From Streptomyces albicerus (GTDB lineage Bacteria; Actinomycetota; Actinomycetes; Streptomycetales; Streptomycetaceae), in the NCBI RefSeq assembly GCF_008905045.1, contig NZ_VWMY01000073.1:1-47618 (forward strand): a stretch of 47,618 nt of DNA, in the 5' to 3' direction. The translations under genes and the position numbers were made by a program. This document shows, one piece after another, positions 17,201 through 26,330 of this stretch (positions are counted from its first letter, which is position 1; each line of letters opens with the position of its first letter). The notes under the pieces are model-generated. The model saw nothing but the letters and a program-made list of their open reading frames with translations. It did not search any database and was not told the DNA's origin.

Positions 17201-18354
17201 GTCCTGGCCCGCTCCACCGCGGGACCGATCGCCTTCGCGACCGCCTCGACGTCCGTCTCCGTCGAGGTGTGGCCGAGGGAGAAGCGGAGGGTGCCGCGGG
17301 CCAGGTCCGGGTCCGTGCCGGTGGCGAGGAGGACGTGGCTGGGCTGGGCCACGCCCGCCGTGCACGCGGAGCCCGTGGAGCACTCGATGCCCTGGGCGTC
17401 GAGCAGCAGGAGCAGTGAGTCGCCCTCGCAGCCGGGGAACGTGAAGTGGGCGTTGGCCGGGAGGCGGCCCTCGCTCGACGGGTCGCCGCCGAGGATCACG
17501 TCCGGCACGGCCTTGCGTACGGCGTCGATCAGGTCGTCGCGCAGTCCGCCGATCTCGCGGGCGAACCACTCGCGCTGCTCGGCGGCGGTCCGGCCCGCCA
17601 CGGCGAACGCGGCGACGGCGGGTACGTCCAGGGTGCCGGAGCGTACGTGGCGCTCCTGGCCGCCGCCGTGCAGGACGGGTACGGGGCTGTACTCGCGGCC
17701 GAGCAGCAGGGCGCCGATGCCGTACGGGCCGCCGATCTTGTGGCCCGAGACGGTCATCGCGGCGAGGCCCGACGTGCCGAAGTCGACGGGGACCTGGCCG
17801 AAGGCCTGGACGGCGTCGGCATGCAGCGGGATGTCGAACTCCCCTGCCACGTCGGCGAGTTCACGGACCGGCATGACCGTGCCGATCTCGTTGTTCGCCC
17901 ACATGACGGTGGCGAGGGCGACGTCGTCGGGGTTGCGGGCGATGGCCTCGTGCAGGGACTCGGGGTGGACGCGGCCGTACTGGTCGACCGGGAGGTACTC
18001 GACCGTGGCGCCCTCGTGTTCGCCGAGCCAGTGGACCGTGTCGAGGACGGCGTGGTGTTCCACGGGGCTCGCGAGGACCCGGGTGCGGGCCGGGTCCGCG
18101 TCGCGGCGGGACCAGTACAGCCCCTTCACGGCGAGGTTGTCTGCCTCGGTGCCGCCGGAGGTGAACACCACCTCGCTGGGGCGGGCTCCGAGGGCGTCCG
18201 CCAGGGTCTCGCGGGCCTCCTCGACGGTACGCCTGGCCCTGCGGCCGGCGGCGTGCAGGGAGGAGGCGTTGCCGGTGACGGCAAACTGGGCGGTCATTGC
18301 CTCGACCGCCTCCGGGAGCATGGGGGTGGTCGCGGCGTGGTCGAGGTAGGCCAT
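17185..18354 (-). CDS. Cysteine desulfurase (NifS/IscS family)
   Basis: A PLP enzyme that removes sulfur from L-cysteine as an enzyme-bound persulfide and passes it to acceptors such as MnmA or Fe-S scaffolds. The 389-aa protein is of normal length. The PLP lysine is K206 in TVSGHKIGG, the preceding HADAVQAFG binds the cofactor, and the persulfide cysteine is C331 in ECSTGSACTAG on the long class I-type loop. ATG at 18352-18354 (MAYLDHAATTPM) is chosen because the family starts there; the ribosome binding site is weak. The likely partner mnmA is on the same strand downstream. Its stop lies in a 22-bp tandem repeat. Confidence 0.95.
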   Translation of the reverse strand: MAYLDHAATTPMLPEAVEAMTAQFAVTGNASSLHAAGRRARRTVEEARETLADALGARPSEVVFTSGGTEADNLAVKGLYWSRRDADPARTRVLASPVEHHAVLDTVHWLGEHEGATVEYLPVDQYGRVHPESLHEAIARNPDDVALATVMWANNEIGTVMPVRELADVAGEFDIPLHADAVQAFGQVPVDFGTSGLAAMTVSGHKIGGPYGIGALLLGREYSPVPVLHGGGQERHVRSGTLDVPAVAAFAVAGRTAAEQREWFAREIGGLRDDLIDAVRKAVPDVILGGDPSSEGRLPANAHFTFPGCEGDSLLLLLDAQGIECSTGSACTAGVAQPSHVLLATGTDPDLARGTLRFSLGHTSTETDVEAVAKAIGPAVERARTAGLS

Positions 18355-18465
18355 GGTGAGCTCGATTCTACGGGCCCGCCGTTCACGACCTCGGCCGGTG
18401 GTCCCAGCGGTACCGCGCCGCACCCCGGCAGCCCGTGCGCGCCGCTCCGGAGCCGCGGGCCGGCT

Positions 18466-18741
18466 TCAGCCGCCGAAGCTCCACGACAGGGTGCTGTCCG
18501 CCGACATGAAGGCCACGAGGACCAGCAGGTCGGCGATGCCGAGGCCGAGGCCGAGGAAGGCGCGGCCGCGGCGGGCGGTGCCTCGGTAGAGGGCCGCCGA
18601 GGCGAGGGCGATGGCGATGGGGCCGAGGAAGATGTTCAGGGCCAGCAGGCCGACGAGGCCGAGGATGAACGACGCGACGGCCATGCCGTCGGCGTCACGG
18701 ACGGCACTCCGGCGCCGCGGGGCGGCAGTGGTGAGTTCCAT
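18466..18741 (-). CDS. Small two-helix membrane protein (DUF4190-like)
   Basis: A 91-aa protein with a short polar N-terminus and two membrane helices (~20-50 and ~60-82), joined by ALYRGTARRGRAFLGLGLG. The repeated GxxGxxx pattern resembles the DUF4190 family, of unknown function. The ATG at 18739-18741 has GGGAG 8 nt upstream. Its leader, 30 bp upstream of the start, contains the six-copy 13-bp repeat array. A 54-aa membrane protein precedes it on the same strand, so the two may form one transcript. Confidence 0.8.
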   Translation of the reverse strand: MELTTAAPRRRSAVRDADGMAVASFILGLVGLLALNIFLGPIAIALASAALYRGTARRGRAFLGLGLGIADLLVLVAFMSADSTLSWSFGG

Positions 18742-18770
18742 GTGTCTGCTCCCAACAGGCAGTCATGACA

Positions 18771-18848
18771 GTCAGTCGTGAACGTGAGTCGTGAACGTGA
18801 GTCGTGAACGTGAGTCGTGAACGTGAGTCGTGAACGTCAGTCGTAACC
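18771..18848. repeat. Six-copy 13-bp tandem repeat between two small membrane-protein genes
   Basis: On the plus strand the unit is GTGAGTCGTGAAC. Four perfect copies (18784-18835) are flanked by one variant each side (GTCAGTCGTGAAC at 18771 and GTCAGTCGTAACC at 18836). It lies 42 bp after the stop of the 54-aa gene and 30 bp before the start of the 91-aa gene. Apparent open frames here merely translate the repeat. Confidence 0.95.
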
Positions 18849-18889
18849 GGCGGCAGTGACGGTCAGCAGTAACGGGCGGTCGTGCGTGA

Positions 18890-19054
18890 TCAGTTGCTGG
18901 TTTCGCGTCGCCGGCCGTGGCGCTCGCGGACCGCGAAGACGGCCAGCCAGACGCCGATGACGGCGGCGGCGACGAGGGTGAAGGAGAGCGGCGCGTGGGC
19001 CACGGTGCCCAGCATGACGCCCAGCAGCAGGAGCGCTGCGACGAGGAACAGCAT
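18890..19054 (-). CDS. 54-aa small membrane protein
   Basis: A short protein with two predicted membrane helices (LFLVAALLLLGVMLG, residues 2-16, and LSFTLVAAAVIGVWLAVFAV, residues 23-42) and a basic cytoplasmic tail RERHGRRRETSN. The ATG at 19052-19054 has GAGAGG 6 nt upstream. GC-biased codon third positions support coding. The function is unknown. It is divergent from a TetR regulator, and candidate operators lie between the two starts, so it may be a target of that regulator. Confidence 0.7.
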   Translation of the reverse strand: MLFLVAALLLLGVMLGTVAHAPLSFTLVAAAVIGVWLAVFAVRERHGRRRETSN

Positions 19055-19124
19055 GAGATGCCTCTCGTGGATGTCCGGCGAGTCGCGGTGTCCGGTCCGG
19101 ATGTTTCGGGGACTCCACGACTCG

Positions 19125-19210
19125 GTGAACGCTTGTTGTTACAGTTGTTCACTGACTTACGAGTCTAGCGCGTCGGACGGCTTCCCCATTACAGAGAACA
19201 GTTGTTAACT
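19125..19210. promoter_or_regulatory. Candidate TetR operators between the 54-aa gene and the tetR gene
   Basis: GTTGTT(A/C)AC-like sites occur at 19135-19142 (GTTGTTAC), 19144-19152 (GTTGTTCAC) and 19202-19210 (GTTGTTAAC). ACAGTTGTT is repeated at 19141 and 19199. GTGAAC and GTTCAC form an inverted pair (19125-19130, 19147-19152). The region is AT-rich for this genome, as expected for a promoter. The last site ends 7 bp before the tetR start. Confidence 0.5.
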
Positions 19211-19217
19211 ACATGGC

Positions 19218-19835
19218 ATGAGTCACACCCTCGGCATCCGGCAGGCCCAGAAACAGAAGACCCGACAGGCGTTCCTGGACGCCGCGTTGGGCCTGTTGGA
19301 GGAGCAGAGCCTCAGCAGCCTGGGCCTGCGCGAGGTCACCCGGGCCGTCGGCGTCGCCCCGACCGCCTTCTACCGGCACTTCCACTCGACGGCGGATCTC
19401 GGCGTCGCCCTGGTCGAGGAGGCGCTGGGCAGCCTGCACCCGATGATCTCCGGCACCGTGTCCGCGTCCGGCGACAGCGACGAACGCATAGACCGGGCCG
19501 TCTCCCTGATCGCCCGTCATGTGCGCGAGCACCCCGCGCACATCCGCTTCATCGCCCGCGAGCGCAACGGCGGCGTACAGAAGGTCCGGGCCGCGATCGC
19601 GGAGCAGATGGACCGGTTCACCGACGAGGTGAAGGCCGAACTGGCCAAACAGCCCGAGTCGGCCGGCTGGAGCGACGACGACCTGCTGATGCTCGCCGGC
19701 CTCTACGTCGACCAGATGCTGATGACCGCCAGCACCTTCCTGGAGGCGGCCCCCGAGGACCAGGAGCAGGTGGCTCAGGTGGCCACGCGCCGGATGCGCC
19801 TGATCAGCATCGGCCGCCGCCACTGGCTGGGCTGA
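19218..19835 (+). CDS. TetR-family transcriptional regulator
   Basis: A 205-aa regulator with an N-terminal helix-turn-helix (~15-62: LREVTRAVGVAPTAFYRHF) and a TetR C-terminal ligand domain. The HTH and the FYRHF-STADLGVALVEE segment resemble FabR-like TetR proteins. The ligand is unknown. The ATG at 19218 has no recognisable ribosome binding site and is close to a candidate operator, so the mRNA may be leaderless or the operator may overlap the promoter. The divergent 54-aa membrane gene is the likely target along with its own gene. A strong terminator follows. Confidence 0.92.
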   Translation: MSHTLGIRQAQKQKTRQAFLDAALGLLEEQSLSSLGLREVTRAVGVAPTAFYRHFHSTADLGVALVEEALGSLHPMISGTVSASGDSDERIDRAVSLIARHVREHPAHIRFIARERNGGVQKVRAAIAEQMDRFTDEVKAELAKQPESAGWSDDDLLMLAGLYVDQMLMTASTFLEAAPEDQEQVAQVATRRMRLISIGRRHWLG

Positions 19836-19857
19836 CACTCGCGGAGACAGCGAGAGT

Positions 19858-19896
19858 GCGGAGGGCGCGTACGAAGCTGTCGTACGCGCCCTCCGC
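19858..19896. terminator. Bidirectional terminator between tetR and the WYL gene
   Basis: A perfect 17-bp stem (19858-19874 with 19880-19896) and 5-nt loop AGCTG, between two convergent genes, 22 bp after the tetR stop and 70 bp after the WYL gene stop. Confidence 0.9.
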
Positions 19897-19966
19897 GCCC
19901 TTCACCACCGACTGCGAGCCGGTCAGCCCTGAGCCTGCCCGGCCTGTGGCTCCGGCACAAACCACG

Positions 19967-20944
19967 TCAATCGCACCGTTGACGCGTCTCCTGGTACAGC
20001 CCCGTGACGGAAGCGGCCACCCGGGCCAGTTCCTCGCGCACTTCGGGCGGTGAGAGGACCTCAAGACGGTCGCCGAAGGCGAGCAACGGCCGTGCCTCGC
20101 CCACGAGTCCGTACGCGAGCCGCGCCGTGACCCACGGGCTCACCCCGTCGTCCTCGGGCGGCTCGGTGAGCGCGCCGCCGTGCAGGCGCAGGAACAGGTC
20201 GAAGCGGTCGCGCCGCACCCGCACGGTGACGTCGATCCCGCCCGGCCGCTCCTCCACCTGACGCCGCAACACCTCCCAGGCGTCGGCGAGTTCGACCCCG
20301 GGCCTGCGTCGCACCGGCTCGTCCGTGAGGCGGGCGGAGCGCACCCGGTCGGCTCGGAAGAGCCGCGGCCCGCCACGCCGGTCGGCGACGAGGTACCAGA
20401 CGCCGGCCTTGGAGACGAGCCCGTAGGGGTCCACGGTGTAGGTACGCGCCTCGGTGTCGCCGCTGTGGCGGTAGCGCAGCCGCAGCCTGCGGTCGGCGAA
20501 CACCGCGTCCTGGAGCGCCTCCAGGTCCACCGCGCCCTGCGGGCCGCCCTTCCAGCGCGTGGCGTCGACGAGGATGCGGCGGCTGGTCACCTCGGCGGCG
20601 GGCCGGTACGGCTTCGGCAGCGCGGCCATCACCTTGCGCAGCGCGGAGCCGAGGGCCGCGTCGAGACCGAGTGCGGCGTGCGCGCCCCGGGCGGCCAGGA
20701 TGAACAGGGCGCGCGACTCGTCGGCGGTGAGCCCCGTGACGTCCGTACGGAATCCGGCGAGCAGCTCGATCCCGCCGTGCCGCCCGCGCTCGGCGTACAC
20801 CGGGACGCCGGAGGCCGACAGCGCCTCGACGTCCCGGTAGATCGTCCGTACCGACACCTCGAGCCGCTCGGCGAGTTCACGCGCGGGCACCCGGCCGCGG
20901 GTCTGGAGCAGCAACAGGATCGACAGCAGCCGGTCGGACTTCAC
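19967..20944 (-). CDS. HTH-11/WYL-domain transcriptional regulator
   Basis: A 325-aa regulator of the YafY/WYL type. The N-terminus is a winged helix-turn-helix (residues 1-60, RVPARELAERLEVSVRTIYRD), followed by the WYL domain (~145-215) with DPYGLVSKAGVWYLVADR, and a C-terminal WCX extension. WYL domains sense ligands, sometimes nucleic acids. The target is unknown. Start is ATG/GTG at 20942-20944. It is transcribed away from the thioesterase gene, 134 bp downstream of it on the same strand, and converges on tetR. Confidence 0.9.
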   Translation of the reverse strand: MKSDRLLSILLLLQTRGRVPARELAERLEVSVRTIYRDVEALSASGVPVYAERGRHGGIELLAGFRTDVTGLTADESRALFILAARGAHAALGLDAALGSALRKVMAALPKPYRPAAEVTSRRILVDATRWKGGPQGAVDLEALQDAVFADRRLRLRYRHSGDTEARTYTVDPYGLVSKAGVWYLVADRRGGPRLFRADRVRSARLTDEPVRRRPGVELADAWEVLRRQVEERPGGIDVTVRVRRDRFDLFLRLHGGALTEPPEDDGVSPWVTARLAYGLVGEARPLLAFGDRLEVLSPPEVREELARVAASVTGLYQETRQRCD

Positions 20945-21012
20945 GCGCCCAGCCTACGAAGCGGTGGCGCTCCGCTGGGTGCGGGTGCTTCGTCTGCGGG
21001 TGCTTCGTGGCT

Positions 21013-21046
21013 GGTCGCGCAGTTCCCCGCGCCCCTGAAGGGGCGC
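21013..21046. repeat. Palindromic intergenic repeat, GTTCCCCGCGCCCC family, copy 1
   Basis: GTTCCCCGCGCCCCT lies beside a 7-bp stem (21029-21035 with 21040-21046, loop TGAA). A second copy is at 30602-30635. I recognise this as a frequent Streptomyces intergenic element. Here it may end the transcript of the thioesterase-like gene. Confidence 0.75.
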
Positions 21047-21078
21047 TGCCGAGCTGCACCTGACTTCGCCGGACGCGC

Positions 21079-21939
21079 TTAGCCGAGTCGCACCCTGGCC
21101 AGTTGGCGGGACTGTGCGACGAGTCGGTCCGCGCTGTCCCACACCTCGGCGTCCTCCTCCAGGAAGCCGCCGGCGAGGTTGCGGGTGGTGATCGAGACGC
21201 GCAGCGGGCCCGGCGCCGGACGGCAGCGCACGTGCACGGTCAGCTCGACGGTCGGGACCCAGCCGGACAGGCCGAGTTCGAAGGCGGTCGGCGGCAGGGC
21301 GTCCACGGCGAGCAGCAGCGAGAAGGGGTCCGGGTCCCGGCCGTCGGCGAGGCCGAACCAGGACCGCATCTCGCCCTTGCCGGACGGCGATCCGAGGGCC
21401 CAGCCCAGCGTGGAGGGGTCGAGCTTGAGCATCAGCCGGTCGGTGATGGCGGAACTCCCGGGGACGGGAGCAGGTCCGTCCTCGGGGCCGAAGCACTGGT
21501 CCATCGGCGGGATCGCGGGCGGCTTCGCGCTCGTGCGGACGTCGTCGGGCAGGTCGTCGAGGTCGCCGTACGAGGCGAGCACGCGGATCCGCTCGATCTC
21601 GCGGCCCGCGTCGTCGTACTGGAAGAGGGATGCCTGGCCGGTGGAGAGGGTGCGACCGGTGCGTACGACGTCCGTGCGGACGACCGCCGGGCCCGGGTGG
21701 GACGCGGTCAGGTAGTGCGCGGAGATCGTGAACGGGTCGGGATGCGGCAGGGCGTCCGCGAGCGCGCGGCCCAGGACGGCGAGGAGGTAGCCGCCGTTGA
21801 CCGCGTTGATGATCGTCCACCCGGCGGACAGGTCGATGTCGTAGACGCCGGGTTCGCGCCGGGTGACCGCGGTGTCGTGGTCGAACTCGCTGTCGCCGAT
21901 CCTGGCCCGTACCGCGTGCAGGGAAGCTGCTTCTGACAT
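21079..21939 (-). CDS. Acyl-CoA thioesterase-like double-hotdog protein
   Basis: A 286-aa protein resembling the TesB-like/4HBT_3 thioesterase family, which hydrolyses acyl-CoA thioesters. The N-terminal hotdog includes GWTIINAVNGGYLLAVLGRAL (written here in part: INAVNGGYLL, ~43-52) and HYLTASHPGPAVV. The second hotdog includes WFGLADGRDPD and a C-terminal TRNLAGGFLEEDAEVWDS, where D and Q/S residues of the active site are expected. The ATG at 21937-21939 is chosen; a TTG five codons upstream is less likely. The ribosome binding site is weak. Specificity cannot be predicted. Confidence 0.82.
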   Translation of the reverse strand: MSEAASLHAVRARIGDSEFDHDTAVTRREPGVYDIDLSAGWTIINAVNGGYLLAVLGRALADALPHPDPFTISAHYLTASHPGPAVVRTDVVRTGRTLSTGQASLFQYDDAGREIERIRVLASYGDLDDLPDDVRTSAKPPAIPPMDQCFGPEDGPAPVPGSSAITDRLMLKLDPSTLGWALGSPSGKGEMRSWFGLADGRDPDPFSLLLAVDALPPTAFELGLSGWVPTVELTVHVRCRPAPGPLRVSITTRNLAGGFLEEDAEVWDSADRLVAQSRQLARVRLG

Positions 21940-22038
21940 GCCTGAACGGTACAACAGGAAATTACTAAGCAGTAGCTTTTTCTGTTTCGATCACGTGAAT
22001 CACGAGGAACCCCGTGGTGGAGCCGGCGGCGGAGGGTC

Positions 22039-22722
22039 TCACTCCGGCACCTCTACCGCCGTCGAGCGCCGGTTCCATGCCCGGGGCGCGCGCCAGTGGT
22101 ACCGCATCGCGAGCAGCCGCAGCACGAAGGCCGTGACGACGGCGAGCGCGGAGGTGAAGGGGGTCAGCACGTCGTAGCGGATGCACAGGACGGCCATCGT
22201 GGCGCCGACGATGGCGGGCACCGCGTACAGGTCGCGGTCCCAGCGCAGCAGCGAGGGAACCTCGTTGGCGAGGACGTCGCGCAGCACGCCGCCGCCGACG
22301 GCGGTCGCCAGGCCGAGGGTCGCCGAGGCGGTGAGGCCCAGCCCGTACTCGTACGCCTTCGTGGTGCCCGCGACGCAGAACAGGCCGAGGCCCGCGGCGT
22401 CGAAGACGTTCACGCCGAACTGGATCCGCTCCACCTCCGGGTGGAGGAAGAACACGAGCAGGGCGGCGAACAGCGGGGTGATGAAGTACCCCAGATCCGT
22501 GAAGGCCGCGGGCGGCACCGCCCCGATGACCAGGTCCCGGAACAGCCCTCCGCCCAGCGCGGTGACCTCGGCGAGGACGGCGATGCCGAAGACGTCGAAG
22601 TTCTTGCGGACGGCCAGGAGGGCGCCGGAGATCGCGAAGACGAAGATGCCGATCAGGTCCAGCACGTGCTGGACGGAGGGGCTGAAGATTTGCTGGAGCA
22701 CCCCTACATTCTCACCCAGCAC
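22039..22722 (-). CDS. TRIC-type trimeric intracellular cation channel (UPF0126)
   Basis: A protein of up to 227 aa with seven predicted membrane helices and the internal duplication of the TRIC family: FAISGALLAVRKNFDVFGI and TALGGGLFRD in the first half, VAGTTKAYEYGLG and AVGGGVLRDVLANEVP in the second. The two glycine triplets kink the pore helices. Prokaryotic TRICs conduct K+/Na+. The start is uncertain. GTG at 22720-22722 lies inside the left arm of a 20-bp inverted repeat, so GTG at 22699-22701 (VLQQIFSPSVQH) may be the real start. It follows the peptide transporter operon on the same strand. Confidence 0.9.
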   Translation of the reverse strand: MLGENVGVLQQIFSPSVQHVLDLIGIFVFAISGALLAVRKNFDVFGIAVLAEVTALGGGLFRDLVIGAVPPAAFTDLGYFITPLFAALLVFFLHPEVERIQFGVNVFDAAGLGLFCVAGTTKAYEYGLGLTASATLGLATAVGGGVLRDVLANEVPSLLRWDRDLYAVPAIVGATMAVLCIRYDVLTPFTSALAVVTAFVLRLLAMRYHWRAPRAWNRRSTAVEVPE

Positions 22723-22763
22723 CGAGCCCCTGCCTTACATTGCAAGGCAGGGGCTCGGTGCTG
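22717..22763 (-). terminator. Perfect 20-bp inverted repeat ending the peptide-transporter operon
   Basis: The arms 22717-22736 and 22744-22763 are perfectly complementary with a 7-nt loop. The repeat lies 30 bp after the last transporter gene and covers the outermost TRIC start codon, so it may act as terminator and also hide TRIC translation on read-through transcripts. Confidence 0.85.
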
Positions 22764-22792
22764 CTTACTTCTCTGTTGCTTACTCCTGCTGC

Positions 22793-22801
<9 letters not shown>
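22760..22801 (-). repeat. Three 14-bp units across the stop codon of the ABC ATPase gene
   Basis: On the minus strand GAGAAGTAAGCAGC (22788-22801) and its exact copy (22760-22773) flank a variant AGGAGTAAGCAACA (22774-22787). The TAA stop (22793-22795) is inside the first unit, and each unit contains a TAA. Confidence 0.85.
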
Positions 22802-24117
<1,316 letters not shown>

Positions 24118-24121
<4 letters not shown>

Positions 24122-25214
24122 AGCTTCGGCGCAATCTCTTCGGTCCAGATCCGTTCCCGCTGCTCGTGCGTCATGTGGCAGGCGGCCCAGTGCTGGCTGC
24201 CGACCTCGGTCAGCTCGGGGCGGACCGTGCGGGTGACGTTGTCCTTGGGGACGTCCGCGTACGGGCAGCGCGGGTTGAAGGCACAGCCCGACGGGATGTT
24301 GATCAGCGAGGGCGGGGAGCCCTTGACCGGGATCAGCCGCTCGGTCTGCTCGCGGTCGAGACGCGGCATGGAACCCAGCAGGCCCCACGTGTACGGGTGC
24401 CGGGGCTCGTAGAAGACCTTCTCGGCCGGGCCCCGCTCGATGCAGCGGCCGCCGTACATCACCAGGATGTCGTCGGAGAGCTCGGCGACGACGCCCAGGT
24501 CGTGGGTGATGATGATGACCGCGGAGCCGAACTCCTTCTGCAGGTCCCGGATGAGGTCGAGGATCTGCGCCTGGACGGTCACGTCCAGGGCGGTCGTCGG
24601 CTCGTCCGCGATCAGCAGCTCGGGGTTGTTGACCAGCGACATCGCGATCATCGCGCGCTGGCGCATACCGCCGGAGAACTCGTGCGGGTAGCCGTCGACC
24701 CGCTTGTCCGGCTGAGGGATCCCGACCCGGTCGAGCATCTCGATGGCGCGCCTGCGGGCCACCTTCTTGTCGACCTTGTGGTGGATCCGGTACGCCTCCA
24801 CGATCTGCTGGCCGATCGTGTAGTACGGGTGCAGCGCCGACAGCGGGTCCTGGAAGATCATCGCCATCTCGCGGCCGCGCAGCTTGCGTACGTGGTCGGG
24901 GTCGGCGGAGAGCAGTTCCGTGCCGTCGAGCCAGATCTCACCGGAGATCTGCGCCTTGCGCTTGCCGTACTGACCGGCGGTGTGCAGGCCCATGATGCCG
25001 AGCGAGGTCACCGACTTGCCGGAGCCGGACTCGCCCACGATGCCGAGGGTCTTGCCCTTCTCCAGCGTGAAGCTGAGCCCGTCGACGGACTTGACCAGGC
25101 CGTCGTCGGTCGGGAAGTGCACCTTCAGGTCGCGGACTTCGAGGAAGGCGGAGGGGGCGGGCGAGGCCGTGTCCACGGGCTCGGTCATGGCCGCTCCGCT
25201 CTTGCTGAGTTCGG

Positions 25215-25218
<4 letters not shown>
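24118..25218 (-). CDS. Oligopeptide ABC transporter ATP-binding protein (OppD/DppD type)
   Basis: The partner ATPase of the peptide importer. The 366-aa protein has Walker A GESGSGKSV, signature EFSGGMRQRAMIAMSL, Walker B LLIADEPTTALD, switch histidine ITHDLGV and the C-terminal oligopeptide/dipeptide domain with CAFNPRCPYADV...ACH. Cysteines in this region bind an Fe-S cluster in some DppD proteins. The ATG at 25216-25218 overlaps the permease stop (ATGA) and has GAGG 6 nt upstream, so translation is coupled. Substrate range is set by the binding protein. Confidence 0.95.
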
Positions 25219-26213
<995 letters not shown>

Positions 26214-26235
26214 TGCTCTCGGCCCGGCGGCGGTG

Positions 26236-26270
26236 CCGCGGGCCACCGGAGGTCGTCCGGTGGCCCGCGG
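26236..26270 (-). terminator. Stem-loop between the binding-protein and permease genes
   Basis: A perfect 15-bp stem (26236-26250 with 26256-26270) and 5-nt loop lie 61 bp after the binding-protein stop. Such hairpins in ABC operons often reduce read-through or protect the upstream mRNA, so that the binding protein is made in excess. Confidence 0.8.
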
Positions 26271-26330
26271 GTCACGCCGCGCCGGCCTTCACCTGCCTTT
26301 CGTGCCGTATGGCGGGTGCGCCGGTCGGGA

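Noticed and set aside
18771..18848. CRISPR array
   Set aside because: The units are 13 bp and directly adjacent with no spacers, and no cas genes are present.
18772..19152. A 126-aa minus-strand frame ending in repeated LTFTTHVHD
   Set aside because: The tail only translates the 13-bp tandem repeat and the rest overlaps the better-supported 54-aa membrane protein in another frame.
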